Shown piece after piece: positions 26,853 through 35,859 of a stretch of DNA of 64,000 bases. Each line of letters starts with the position of its first letter. The first letter of the stretch is position 1. Source of the stretch: Actinomyces massiliensis 4401292. Its GTDB lineage: Bacteria; Actinomycetota; Actinomycetes; Actinomycetales; Actinomycetaceae. A model generated the notes under the pieces. That model did not search any database. It was not told the origin of the DNA and worked only from the letters and a program-made list of their open reading frames with translations. The position numbers and the translations under genes are program-made. The stretch is from NCBI RefSeq assembly GCF_000269805.1, contig NZ_JH711482.1:286304-350303 (forward strand). Reading direction: 5' to 3'.

Positions 26853-27368
26853 TCAATGTAAAGAACGGCTCATGAGGGTCAGATCGAGGAGCTGTCCGAG
26901 CTTCTCGCCTGCCTGCGGGACGGTGCCGACTATGGTGAAACCATAGCGTTCGTGCAGACGTACCGAGGTCACGTTGCCGGCCTCGACGAGAGCGATCATG
27001 GTACGGTCCCCAGCCGCCCGGGAGGCTTCGATCAGGGCAGCCAGAAGCCTGGAACCAAGACCATGACCTTGAGCGGCCGGGGACAGGTAGATCGAGTCCT
27101 CGACGGTACGGGCATAGCCCTCATAGGAGTGCCATGCACCGGCGACCGCGAAGCCGACGATCTTCTGAGGCCTACCGTCCACGTGGGCAACGAGAGCCGT
27201 TCCGCGCTGCACCATGGGCGCCAGCCAGGCCTCAGCCTGGACAGGGTCCTGCTCAACGCTCGTCCAGATCGCCAGAGACTCCCGCACGGCCGCATTGCGG
27301 AGACGCCGGATACCGGGGGAGTCCTTCATGGTCGCTGGACGGATCCGATAGAGCCCTGCCGTCGTCAT
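26853..27368 (-). CDS. GNAT acetyltransferase, phosphinothricin-acetyltransferase-like
   Basis: This 171-residue acetyl-CoA-dependent N-acetyltransferase has TVEDSIYLSPAAQGHGLGSRLLAALIEA (motif A, about residues 88–115) with the Q/R-x-x-G-x-G/A loop, and ALVEAGNVTSVRLHERYGF (motif B), the pattern of the Pat/Bar-like subgroup. Its ATG overlaps the stop of the UvrA-like gene (ATGA at 27368–27365), so both are made from one message. The pairing with a UvrA-like protein suggests detoxification, but the substrate cannot be read from sequence. Confidence 0.85.
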   Translation of the reverse strand: MTTAGLYRIRPATMKDSPGIRRLRNAAVRESLAIWTSVEQDPVQAEAWLAPMVQRGTALVAHVDGRPQKIVGFAVAGAWHSYEGYARTVEDSIYLSPAAQGHGLGSRLLAALIEASRAAGDRTMIALVEAGNVTSVRLHERYGFTIVGTVPQAGEKLGQLLDLTLMSRSLH

Positions 27369-29821
27369 GAGCCGCCTTTCTCAACGTACCGGGCCAGGTA
27401 TCGGCCCGTCAGAGTCCTCCGGTCCGCCACCATCTGCGCCGGCGTTCCGGTGAACACGACGCGACCGCCGTCATGGCCTGCGCCGGGGCCCATGTCGATG
27501 ACCCAGTCTGCGTGCGCCATGACCGCCTGATGGTGCTCGATGACGACGACGGTGCGACCGGAGTCCACAATCCTGTCCAGCAGCGCGAGCATGGCCTCAA
27601 TATCGGCCGGGTGGAGCCCAACGGTCGGCTCGTCAAGGACGACGACGCGCCCTTCCTGGCCCAGGTGGACGGCAAGCTTGAGCCGCTGGCGCTCGCCTCC
27701 GGACAGGGTGGTCAGCGCCTGACCGAGTCTGAGATAACCGAGGCCAACGTCCGTCAACCTCGCCAGGATTCTGGATGCGGCCAGTAGACGCGTCTCACCC
27801 CGGGAGAAGAACTCCAGTGCCTCGGTGACGCTCATGTCCAGGACGTCTGCGATACTTCGTCCGCGGAGCCGGTAGGCCAGTACCTCATCGTTGAAACGGC
27901 GCCCCTGGCATGCCTCACAGCAGGACTCCACGGTCTCCATGAAGCCCAGCTGTGTCTCAATGACACCGGAGCCACCGCACACGGGACAGGCTCCTTCTGA
28001 GTTGGCCGAGAAGTACGCCGGCTTGGCGCCCTTGTCCTTATTGGCTTTGGCGAAGGCCTTGCGAATATGATCGAGCAGGCCGGTATAGGTCGCCGGATTC
28101 GAGCGCCGAGACCCCTTGATCGGGCTCTGGTCGATCGTCACCACGTCATCCATGGGGGAGAGGTGGCCGTGGATGAGACTCGATTTACCGGAACCGGCAA
28201 CGCCCGTGACAACAGTGAGAACGCCTGTGGGTATATCGACATCGACGTGGCGAAGATTGTTCGTGCTGGCGCCACGAATCTGGATTCTTCCCGCGGGGGA
28301 GCGAGGGGTGTTCTTGATCTGCAGATGGTCGGTCAGGTGGCGCCCGGTGAGAGTATCGGAGTCACGCAGCTGCTCAACGGTTCCTTCGAAGCAGATCCGA
28401 CCGCCCTGATCGCCGGCTCCCGGTCCCAGGTCCACCACGTGATCGGCGATCTCGATCGTCTCAGGCTTGTGCTCGATGACGAGCACTGTGTTTCCCTTGT
28501 CCCGCAAGGACAGCAGGAGCTCATTCAGAAGGTGGAGGTCGTGCGGGTGCAGACCGATACTGGGCTCATCGAAGACGTAAGTGACATCGGTGAGGGCAGA
28601 ACCCAGGTGACGTACGAGCTTGGTGCGCTGGGCCTCACCACCTGAAAGTGTCGCAGCGGGGCGATCCAGTGAGAGGTATCCCAGTCCGATGGATACGAAG
28701 GCATCCAGCATTTCCTTCACGTTGGCAAGCAGGGGAGCAGCGTCGGCAAGAACACTCTGAAGATGAGTGATCCACTGCGCCAGATCGGAGATCTGCATGG
28801 CGCAGGCGTCGGCAATCGACTTCTCATCGATCAGACAGGTGCGGGCCGGCTCGGACAGGCGGGTCCCGTCGCACTGCGGGCAGGTCCCGAAGACGACAGC
28901 CTGTTGCACAAAGGCGCGAACATGGGGTTGCAGCGTCTCTGGCTCCTTGGAGAGCATTGACCTGCGAATTCTGGAGACGAGTCCCTCGTAGGTGACGTTG
29001 ATTCCGCCGACCTTGATCTTGGTCGGATCCTTGTAAAGCAGGTCGTTTCGCTGCCTAGGCGTGAAGGTGGACACCGGCTTGTCCGCCGGAAAGAGGCCGG
29101 ACTCGGTGAAACTGCGCACCTGCCAACCGCCCACTGCGTAACCGGGGACGGTGATCGCACCGTCTTTCAGGGAGAGCGTCTCATCGAGCACCTGCGTCAG
29201 ATCGATGTCGGAGACCTTGCCCATACCTTCACAGGTCGGGCACATCCCGCCCTGAACGCTGAATCTCTTGCGCTCAACGACCTTGCGGCCGCCGCGCTGC
29301 GTGGTGACCGCGCCGCCACCGGTAACGGACGGAACGTTGAAGGCGAAGGCCTGGGATGAGCCGATGTACGGCTCGCCCATGGTGGAGAACAGAACCCTCA
29401 GCAAAGCCCCGACGTCGCTGACGGTTCCGAGCGTGGAGCGCGGATTGGATCCCATACGCTCCTGGTCCACGACGATCGCCGGTGTCAGCCCTTCCAGGTG
29501 GTCGACGTCGGGACGCGCGCTGGCGTCCATGAATCCCTGGACGAAGGCCGGGTAGGTCTCGTTGATGAGACGGCGCGACTCGGCTGCGATCGTGGCGAAG
29601 ACCAGCGAGCTCTTGCCGGAGCCCGACACTCCGGTGAACACAGTGAGCCTGCGCTTGGGGATGACGACGTCGACGCCTCGCAGGTTGTTCTCACGAGCTC
29701 CGACGACGCGGATGACATCGTGCTTGTCAGCAGCGGTCTGTGCAGCAGCCCTTCCACCAGTCACAGGAGCAATTGTGCCGGATGTCGCCGCATGCCGGCG
29801 ATACCGCCCAGTCCCAGTCAA
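27365..29821 (-). CDS. UvrA-like ABC-class ATPase (UvrA2/DrrC-type)
   Basis: This UvrA paralogue of about 818 residues has two ABC ATPase modules. Walker A loops are GVSGSGKSSL (near 65) and GVAGSGKSSL (near 555), and the signatures are TLSGGEAQR and TLSGGERQR. It keeps zinc-type pairs CPTCEG/CPQCDG and CPVCGG/CEACQG. It is shorter than housekeeping UvrA (about 950), as in the UvrA2/DrrC group linked to tolerance of DNA-binding drugs in Streptomyces. The start is uncertain: TTG 29821 or GTG 29764, neither with a ribosome site. It is coupled to the acetyltransferase, and a 14-base palindrome lies just upstream. Confidence 0.88.
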   Translation of the reverse strand: MTGTGRYRRHAATSGTIAPVTGGRAAAQTAADKHDVIRVVGARENNLRGVDVVIPKRRLTVFTGVSGSGKSSLVFATIAAESRRLINETYPAFVQGFMDASARPDVDHLEGLTPAIVVDQERMGSNPRSTLGTVSDVGALLRVLFSTMGEPYIGSSQAFAFNVPSVTGGGAVTTQRGGRKVVERKRFSVQGGMCPTCEGMGKVSDIDLTQVLDETLSLKDGAITVPGYAVGGWQVRSFTESGLFPADKPVSTFTPRQRNDLLYKDPTKIKVGGINVTYEGLVSRIRRSMLSKEPETLQPHVRAFVQQAVVFGTCPQCDGTRLSEPARTCLIDEKSIADACAMQISDLAQWITHLQSVLADAAPLLANVKEMLDAFVSIGLGYLSLDRPAATLSGGEAQRTKLVRHLGSALTDVTYVFDEPSIGLHPHDLHLLNELLLSLRDKGNTVLVIEHKPETIEIADHVVDLGPGAGDQGGRICFEGTVEQLRDSDTLTGRHLTDHLQIKNTPRSPAGRIQIRGASTNNLRHVDVDIPTGVLTVVTGVAGSGKSSLIHGHLSPMDDVVTIDQSPIKGSRRSNPATYTGLLDHIRKAFAKANKDKGAKPAYFSANSEGACPVCGGSGVIETQLGFMETVESCCEACQGRRFNDEVLAYRLRGRSIADVLDMSVTEALEFFSRGETRLLAASRILARLTDVGLGYLRLGQALTTLSGGERQRLKLAVHLGQEGRVVVLDEPTVGLHPADIEAMLALLDRIVDSGRTVVVIEHHQAVMAHADWVIDMGPGAGHDGGRVVFTGTPAQMVADRRTLTGRYLARYVEKGGS

Positions 29822-29826
29822 TGCCG

Positions 29827-29840
29827 ATAATGTACATTAT
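29827..29840. promoter_or_regulatory. 14-base perfect palindrome, candidate operator
   Basis: ATAATGTACATTAT is a perfect palindrome in the 100-base gap between the divergent UvrA-like and GDSL hydrolase genes. It lies 5–6 bases upstream of the UvrA-like start, where a repressor would block transcription. Confidence 0.5.
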
Positions 29841-29909
29841 GTCATTCTGGGTTCTTGACGTCCTCCGGCAGAGATTCAGAGATTCCTCCCGACCGATCGC
29901 CGATCGGCC

Positions 29910-29915
29910 TATGGT
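29910..29915 (+). promoter_or_regulatory. Leaderless -10 element of the GDSL hydrolase gene
   Basis: TATGGT stands six bases before GTG 29922. Confidence 0.5.
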
Positions 29916-29921
29916 CGAAGC

Positions 29922-30572
29922 GTGTTCTCCGTACCGCGCCCGCAGTCCTTCCCCACCGCCGTCTTTCTGGGCGACTCCGTCACTACCGGATGGCGGGCTG
30001 TCACTCATCCGCGCAATCGGTGGACCTCCCTGGTCTGCGAGCGCCTGAGATGGCGCGAGGTGAACCTCGCTGCGGACGGCATGGGCTTCTTCTCCTGTCG
30101 TGGCGGACATCTGCCCGGCGGCGGTCGCTCGCCATCCTGCCGTGACACCACATGGCTCGAAACGGTTCTGCGTGCGGAGCCCGATGTCGTCACCGTCTGC
30201 CTGGGCCTGAACGATGCCGCATTCCTGCCCTCCCAGCTCGATCTCGTGAGGCAGGCCGTCGATCACGACCTGTCATTCCTCGCTGCGCGTCTGCGAAGCA
30301 CGCCCATCACCATCGCCCCTTACTTCCCAGCGCTCGGCGTCGGACCGCGCTTCGGCGTTGTCAGGCGCCTGGTGCATGAGCGGGCCACGGAACTCGGACT
30401 GACCTCAACCGACATCATGAGCACGACGATCGACGGCGACGAGAGCAAGCTCTCTGCGGACGGCATCCACCCCGATGACGCCGGGCATGCCGTGATCGCA
30501 CGCGCCATGATCGGCTACTATGAATGCTTTGTACCCGCATTGTACCATACGCAGTCCGGTGATCTTCGCTGA
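29922..30572 (+). CDS. SGNH/GDSL-family hydrolase
   Basis: This 216-residue esterase or lipase-like enzyme has the catalytic blocks of the SGNH fold: FLGDSVTTGW (Ser, near residue 18), NLAADGMG (Gly), CLGLNDAAF (Asn, near 95) and DGIHPDDAGH (Asp and His, near 185). There is no signal peptide, so it is probably cytosolic. The start GTG 29922 fits the leaderless pattern. It is divergent from the UvrA-like gene and followed by a LacI regulator. The substrate is unknown. Confidence 0.85.
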   Translation: MFSVPRPQSFPTAVFLGDSVTTGWRAVTHPRNRWTSLVCERLRWREVNLAADGMGFFSCRGGHLPGGGRSPSCRDTTWLETVLRAEPDVVTVCLGLNDAAFLPSQLDLVRQAVDHDLSFLAARLRSTPITIAPYFPALGVGPRFGVVRRLVHERATELGLTSTDIMSTTIDGDESKLSADGIHPDDAGHAVIARAMIGYYECFVPALYHTQSGDLR

Positions 30573-30662
30573 TCTCGCCGTTGCTCTGCCAGGCGGCACC
30601 AGGTGCTGCGGCACTGGCATAGGCTTGTGCCGTAGTTGTCTGATGACTCGAGGAGATGATGA

Positions 30663-31673
30663 ATGAGCGCACGCCGAGAGCCGACTCTCGCTGATGTCGC
30701 ACAGGTCGCAGGCGTGTCCCTGACGACGGTTTCACGCGTGCTCAATAATCGCGGTTACCTCAGCCAGGAGACGAAGGACCGCGTTGCCAAGGCGATCGCT
30801 GAACTCAACTACAGGCCCAACCAGGTCGCGCGGGCGCTTCACGGTAAATCGACCCATACGATCGGCGTCATCGTTCCTACGGTGGCTCTGCCCTTCTTCG
30901 GCGAGCTGGCGGCCGAGATCGAGAACGCCCTTGCGGACCACGGCTATCGGATCCTTGTATGCAATTCCATGGGCCGGGCGGACCGTGAGCGCGACTACCT
31001 CGATCTGCTCGTCTCCCATCGTGTCGACGGCATCATCTCTGGAGGCCACAATGAGAGCCTGCCCGAGTACCACACGGTGCGCATGCCGCTGGTGACCATC
31101 GATCGCCTCCTGTCCCCCACGATCCCCAATATAACCTGCGACAACGAGGCGGGCGGACGTACGGCGACCGAGCATCTACTGGCGCGCGGAGCGCGCCGGC
31201 CCGCACTGCTGACCTCGCGGTCGGGGCCCCATAATCGTCGTGAAGCCGGCTATCGTGCCGTGCTGCGCAGAGCTGGAATTGAGCCGGTGGTGCGCACGGT
31301 CGATTTCCATACTCCGGATTCCGAACGGGCTGAGCTCACCGAGGCCGCATTGGACTCCATGCCCGTCAATGTCGATGCCGTCTTCGCCACCGATGATCTG
31401 ACAGCGGCCGCGGTGCTGGAGTGGGCCCGGAAACGGGGACGCAAGGTGCCCGAAGAGTTCAAAGTCGTCGGTTTCGATGCCACGGCGGCAGTGCGACGGG
31501 CGTTGCCGGGACTCACCACAATTGCGCAACCGATCGCCGACCTGGCTGTGCACGCCGTTGATGTCCTGCTTGATCAGGTGCATGCTCGCGCGGAAGGTAT
31601 AGAGCCGCATTCCTCTGAGAGCCCCTCCCCCGCTCTCCTGCCGATTCGCCTCCTGAATGGAATCACAAGCTAG
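30663..31673 (+). CDS. LacI-family transcriptional regulator
   Basis: This is a 336-residue repressor with a complete LacI helix-turn-helix and hinge (TLADVAQVAGVSLTTVSRVLNNRGYLS, residues 8–32) and a periplasmic-binding-protein-like effector domain (TIGVIVPTVALPFFGELAAEIE through FKVVGFDATAAVRRALPGLTTIAQP). The ribosome site GAGGAG precedes ATG 30663. It is convergent with the sucrose-family PTS gene and ends 62 bases from it, so it is the likely regulator of sugar uptake (inference). I could not find a convincing CG-centred operator upstream of the PTS gene. Confidence 0.88.
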   Translation: MSARREPTLADVAQVAGVSLTTVSRVLNNRGYLSQETKDRVAKAIAELNYRPNQVARALHGKSTHTIGVIVPTVALPFFGELAAEIENALADHGYRILVCNSMGRADRERDYLDLLVSHRVDGIISGGHNESLPEYHTVRMPLVTIDRLLSPTIPNITCDNEAGGRTATEHLLARGARRPALLTSRSGPHNRREAGYRAVLRRAGIEPVVRTVDFHTPDSERAELTEAALDSMPVNVDAVFATDDLTAAAVLEWARKRGRKVPEEFKVVGFDATAAVRRALPGLTTIAQPIADLAVHAVDVLLDQVHARAEGIEPHSSESPSPALLPIRLLNGITS

Positions 31674-31735
31674 GGGGCAACCATCCCCATCGGGGACTGC
31701 AGTGGGGTGGGGCGCTGCTCAGATAGCGGATCAGT

Positions 31736-33790
31736 TCACGAGGAACGGGCTCTCGCGGTGATCGCTATTGGAGCCTCTTCAGCTGACGATTCCACGCTGT
31801 AGAGAGCGTCGCCACGTTCGACGTCACCGGTAAGCATTTCCGAGACGCTGATGAAAGCGGCGGCATTGGATACGACAATCGGCGTCATCGTCTCATAACC
31901 GGCTTTCGCGACTTCGATCCAGTCGACATCAACTAGGACTTGACCGCGCCTGATCGTCTCGCCGGCTTTGACCCTGGGTCTGAAGTACTTGCCGCCCAGC
32001 TCGATGGTGTCCATGCCGACATGGATGAGCAGCTCAACCCCGCTTGCCGATCGCAGCCCGTATGCATGGCCGGTCGGGAAGGCGACAAGCACTTCACCGT
32101 CGATCGGCGAGACCACGGGGCCTTCAGTCGGAGCGATGGCGCCGCCCGGGCCGAGCATTCCCGAGGAGAAGGTCTGGTCCTTGACCTCGGATAACGTCAC
32201 AGCGCGACCCTGGACCGGGGAGGTGATGACGAAATCCTCATTGGCCCCTTTCGGCAGCTCGACGGCGACCCGTCCCGCCGGAACCTCGGTTTCAAGGGTG
32301 GATTCGTTCTCGCCATCGGCAGCGCTGGCCAATGATGCTCTACCGCGAGTGGAACCGTAGGCGAAGGTGGCGGAGAAGGCCAGGACGAAGACCGTCGCCT
32401 CAAGAAAGAGGTACTTGGGAATGTCCTGGGGAACGATGGAGGCGAAGCCCATGAAGCCGGCGGCCCCTAGCGCCTGGGAGTGGATGTGGAGCAGAGCGAC
32501 TGCGGCGCCGCCCAGAGAAGCGACGCCGATGCCGATGAAGAAGGGCCAGCGCAGGCGAAGGTTGACGCCGAAGATGGCGGGCTCGGTGATGCCCACGACT
32601 GCCGAGGCTCCCCCGGCGCCCGCCAGGGCCTTCATCTTGGCATCCCGAGTTTTGAAGGATACAGCGAGTGCGGCAGCGCCCTGCGCGACATTCGCCATGG
32701 AGGCTATGGGGAATATGAAGGATCCGGGTCCGCCATTGTTCATTTCTGCGATCAGTGGAAGCTCTACGGCCGGAAAAGACTGATGGAGGCCGGTCACCAC
32801 GATCGGTGAGTAAGTCATGCCGAGGAATGCTCCGCCGATCGCGCCCAGGGTGTTGTAAGTCCAGGCCAGGCCGTCGGTGATCCAATTCGACATTTCGCGG
32901 GTGATGGGACCGATGACAACAAAAGCGAGGAACCCCGTCAGAAGCAATGTGGTGAGCGGAGTCAGAAGAAAATCTGTGGTTCCGGATAGTCTCTTGTGAA
33001 GCCACTTCTCAATGACCGACAGGATCCAGGTCACGCAGAGGACAGGGATGACCATGGACTGGTAGCCGATTTTGTCGATGTGCATGCCGAAAAGAGTCCA
33101 GTGGTCCGCCGAATTGGAGATCGTTGCCTGGTAGTTCCAGAAATTCACGCGTGCCGTTTCGTCGCTCATGGAGGAGGCTGGAAGCAGTGACGTAGATACC
33201 ATGGCGGCTCCCATGGCGGCTCCCAGGTAGACATTGCCGCCGAAACGCTTGGCGGAAGAGTAGCCGACTAATATGGGCAAGAACGCAAATGCGCCCGACG
33301 AGATCATATTGATCAAATTGGCGTAGTCGCCCAAGCGGGGCCAGCGCTGGACCAAGGATTGGCTTCCGAACAGGCCCTCCGCCGTCAAGACGTTATTGAG
33401 GGCCATCATCATCCCGCCGGCAATCAGTGCCGGTAGGATCGGGACGAAGATGTCTGCGATCGTCTTGATGAGTATGGATGCTGGATTCCCCTTCTTGGCG
33501 CCCGCCTCTCTCGCTTCATCCTTTGAGACCTCTTTGACGTCGCCTTTAGCGACCATCTCAGAGAAAACGAAATCCACATCGCCGGGGCCGACAATGATCT
33601 GAAACATGCCACCCGCGGTGAAAGTCCCTTTGAGATCGGGATCCTTGTCAAGAGCCTTCTGGTCAACCCTTCTCACGTCGTTCAGGACGAGGCGCAGCCT
33701 GGTGGCGCAGTGCGCTGCGGCATCGATGTTCCCCGGCCCACCGACATATGTCAGGATATCTTTCGCCACTCGGGAGTGATCCATGACCAC
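31736..33790 (-). CDS. PTS sugar transporter EIIBCA, sucrose/beta-glucoside family
   Basis: This is a 684-residue permease that imports and phosphorylates a sugar. Domain order is EIIB (1–90; phospho-Cys 28 in AAAHCATRLRLVL), EIIC with about ten helices (110–470; LVGYSSAKRFGG and GITEPAIFGVNLR motifs) and EIIA (530–660; phospho-His near 590 in LLIHVGMDTIEL). The single-chain B-C-A order and EIIC motifs match the sucrose/trehalose/beta-glucoside branch; sucrose is likely but not proven. GTG 33790 is placed after AAAGGA; ATG 33784 is possible. No phospho-sugar hydrolase is adjacent. It is convergent with the LacI regulator. Confidence 0.9.
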   Translation of the reverse strand: MVMDHSRVAKDILTYVGGPGNIDAAAHCATRLRLVLNDVRRVDQKALDKDPDLKGTFTAGGMFQIIVGPGDVDFVFSEMVAKGDVKEVSKDEAREAGAKKGNPASILIKTIADIFVPILPALIAGGMMMALNNVLTAEGLFGSQSLVQRWPRLGDYANLINMISSGAFAFLPILVGYSSAKRFGGNVYLGAAMGAAMVSTSLLPASSMSDETARVNFWNYQATISNSADHWTLFGMHIDKIGYQSMVIPVLCVTWILSVIEKWLHKRLSGTTDFLLTPLTTLLLTGFLAFVVIGPITREMSNWITDGLAWTYNTLGAIGGAFLGMTYSPIVVTGLHQSFPAVELPLIAEMNNGGPGSFIFPIASMANVAQGAAALAVSFKTRDAKMKALAGAGGASAVVGITEPAIFGVNLRLRWPFFIGIGVASLGGAAVALLHIHSQALGAAGFMGFASIVPQDIPKYLFLEATVFVLAFSATFAYGSTRGRASLASAADGENESTLETEVPAGRVAVELPKGANEDFVITSPVQGRAVTLSEVKDQTFSSGMLGPGGAIAPTEGPVVSPIDGEVLVAFPTGHAYGLRSASGVELLIHVGMDTIELGGKYFRPRVKAGETIRRGQVLVDVDWIEVAKAGYETMTPIVVSNAAAFISVSEMLTGDVERGDALYSVESSAEEAPIAITARARSS

Positions 33791-34121
33791 CCGGACGTCC
33801 TTTCTCCGGGGCCTGGGCGCTCGACGATGAGCTCAGAGGAGGCGACACGCGTGGGAGACAATCGTGAGTTCCGGGCGGCCAGACCTTGCGTCAGACGGTT
33901 TGCACGCTACCGCCGGCGAGATCGTCCCGCAACCGCGAGCTGAGGTACCCAAGTTTCAGTCAACTACGCGTACTCCGACTTGTCGCTGCCTCTGCAGACC
34001 GTGCGGATCGGGGAAGCGCACTCTCCCTCGGAGCGCCATGACATGCCATGACATTCCAAGACATCCTCCACCGTGAGCGGCAGAGGCCGGAGTGTCGGGC
34101 TCTGAGGGCGGTGGTCGATCC
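33791..34121. other. Intergenic region upstream of the PTS gene
   Basis: These 331 bases have no supported gene. They must contain the PTS promoter. A repeated ATGACAT word occurs near 34038–34060. The segment 33890–33905 (GTCAGACGGTTTGCAC) vaguely resembles a LacI-type site but is not symmetrical. Confidence 0.4.
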
Positions 34122-34355
34122 TCAGTGGTAGGGGATCATGAGCCACAGGCCGAACAGCATGATTCCCAGGGCCAGCGCCAGGAAGAAACCGGCTGCTGCC
34201 TCGGCGGCGTGCAGGCCCTTGACCTCTCCGGCAAGCCGCTTGAGATGAGCTTCGTCGAGCATGCGAGCCGCCGAGGAGACGATGGCCAGGATGAAGCTGG
34301 TTCCGAGTACGGTCACGACCGTGACCAGCGCGAGGGAGGCCCAGTCAATGCTCAT
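34122..34355 (-). CDS. Small membrane protein coupled to the phosphate permease
   Basis: This 77-residue protein has two predicted helices (ALVTVVTVLGTSFILAIVS and AAAGFFLALALGIMLFGLWL) and a basic loop between (MLDEAHLKRLAGEVKGLH). Its ATG overlaps the stop of the phosphate permease by one base (TGATG), so it is translated from the same message. A small membrane protein gene also follows pitA in mycobacteria, so the pair may be conserved. The role is unknown; a subunit or regulator of the permease is an inference. Confidence 0.75.
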   Translation of the reverse strand: MSIDWASLALVTVVTVLGTSFILAIVSSAARMLDEAHLKRLAGEVKGLHAAEAAAGFFLALALGIMLFGLWLMIPYH

Positions 34356-35590
34356 CAGATGCTCTCCTTCTGCGGCGAGGCCTGGGCGGCCGCAGTCGTG
34401 CCAACGACAAGCTCGTTCTTGACCTCGCTCAGGGTCTTGGGGGCGCGTCCGAGTTCGGGGTCGGCCTGCTTGGCCACGACGACTGAGTCCGCATCGTTGA
34501 CGTTGGAGAAGTCGACTCGGTTATGGCCGGCCTGTCGAATGATGAGCCAGGCTCCGACCAGGAGAAGGACGATGACGGCGATCGTGCCGAGCACGCCGCC
34601 CTTGACGGCGATCAGAGAGGTCACTGCGCCCACCACCGCGGCGCAGGGCAGCGTGACGAGCCAGGCGATGCCCATCCTTCCAAACGTCCCCCAGGACACC
34701 TTCGTTCCTCGTCCGACTCCGGTGCCGAGGATTGAACCGGTGCAGATATGCGTGGTCGACAGGGCGAAGCCAAGATGAGAAGAGGCGAGGATGGCTACTG
34801 TCGAGGTCGTTTCAGAGGCAAAGCCCTGCGGCGGGTCGATGTGGACCAGTCCTTTGCCCATCGTCCGCATGATTCGCCAGCCTCCGGAGTAGGTTCCCAG
34901 ACCGATGGCCAGCCCCGCCGCGCCGATCACCCACCAGTGGGGGCCGGTTCCCGCTTCCTGGTATCCGGCGGCGATCAGGACCAGAGTGATGACGCCCATG
35001 GTTTTCTGACCGTCCGATGTGCCATGGGCCAGAGCCACCATTGATGCGGAGATCCGCTGACCATTGCGGAAAATCTTTTGACTGAAGCGATCCGTGGGGC
35101 GTGCGATGCGATAGGCGATCCAGGTGGCAAGAGCAGATGCCGTTCCGGCCACGCACGGGGCGATGAGTGCGGGCAGGATGATCTTCGAAATCACCGTGCC
35201 CCAATGGACGCCCTGGATGCCGGCGGCCATGATGACGGCGCCGATCAGTCCGCCGAAAAGCGCGTGCGATGAGGACGACGGCAGTCCGAAGAGCCATGTT
35301 GCCAGATTCCACAGGATTGCTCCGGCGAGGCCGGCGAAGACCATCGCGGGCGCGGCCTCGATGAGTGCATCGTTGAACATGCCATGAGAAATCGTCTTGG
35401 CGACCTCTGTGGAGAGCAGGGCGCCGATGACGTTCAGGACGGCCGCGACCAGAACAGCGCGCTTGGGGGTGAAGGCCCCGGTGGCGACGGAGGTCGCCAT
35501 GGCGTTGGAGGAGTCGTGGAATCCGTTGGTGAAGTCGAAGACCAGCGCCGTAATGACGACGACCACCACGACGAAGAGGGTTGTACTCAT
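34355..35590 (-). CDS. pit: Low-affinity inorganic phosphate permease (PiT family)
   Basis: This 411-residue membrane transporter couples phosphate entry to a cation gradient. It has the duplicated PiT signature: FDFTNGFHDSSNAMATSVATGAF near residue 18 and MVALAHGTSDGQKTMGVITL near 205. About ten helices span the protein and an acidic C-terminal tail follows. ATG 35590 aligns with family N-termini; an upstream in-frame start at 35686 would add 32 non-hydrophobic residues. It is followed by an overlapping small membrane protein gene. A PHO-box-like repeat lies about 140 bases upstream. Confidence 0.92.
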   Translation of the reverse strand: MSTTLFVVVVVVITALVFDFTNGFHDSSNAMATSVATGAFTPKRAVLVAAVLNVIGALLSTEVAKTISHGMFNDALIEAAPAMVFAGLAGAILWNLATWLFGLPSSSSHALFGGLIGAVIMAAGIQGVHWGTVISKIILPALIAPCVAGTASALATWIAYRIARPTDRFSQKIFRNGQRISASMVALAHGTSDGQKTMGVITLVLIAAGYQEAGTGPHWWVIGAAGLAIGLGTYSGGWRIMRTMGKGLVHIDPPQGFASETTSTVAILASSHLGFALSTTHICTGSILGTGVGRGTKVSWGTFGRMGIAWLVTLPCAAVVGAVTSLIAVKGGVLGTIAVIVLLLVGAWLIIRQAGHNRVDFSNVNDADSVVVAKQADPELGRAPKTLSEVKNELVVGTTAAAQASPQKESI

Positions 35591-35730
35591 ATCATTTCTC
35601 GGCCAGGTAGCGGATCGGGGTCCCGGGGCGGCTGATGCCGCCGATCGAGTTGCGAGATCCGGGCCGCATGAATGCGGCCCGCCCACATTGTTACCAGCGG
35701 CCGACCGCGCCTGACAGCGAGATTCTGACT

Positions 35731-35748
35731 GTTCACCAACTGTTCACC
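35731..35748. promoter_or_regulatory. PHO-box-like direct repeat (PhoP/RegX3 type)
   Basis: GTTCACC (35731–35737), four bases, GTTCACC (35742–35748) gives the 11-base period of the PhoP/RegX3 binding repeats of Streptomyces and mycobacteria. It lies between the divergent phosphate permease and Hsp70-like genes, closest in meaning to the permease. Confidence 0.6.
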
Positions 35749-35847
35749 TGCTGCCCCGCAGAGCCGTGCAGTACCCGCTCGCCATCGGCGAAGCAACATG
35801 AGGCCGATCCTCAGCGTGCCCTGAGTGTTATATCGAGGCAGCAACGA

Positions 35848-35853
35848 TATGGT
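35848..35853 (+). promoter_or_regulatory. Leaderless -10 element of the Hsp70-like gene
   Basis: TATGGT stands six bases before ATG 35860. Confidence 0.5.
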
Positions 35854-35859
35854 CGGTCC

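Noticed and set aside
30529-30546. TTGTACC repeated with 11-base period near the end of the GDSL gene
   Set aside because: It lies inside coding sequence and is explained by ordinary codons; no promoter is evident.
33890-33905. LacI-type operator upstream of the PTS gene
   Set aside because: The two halves are not symmetrical around the central CG, so support is too weak.
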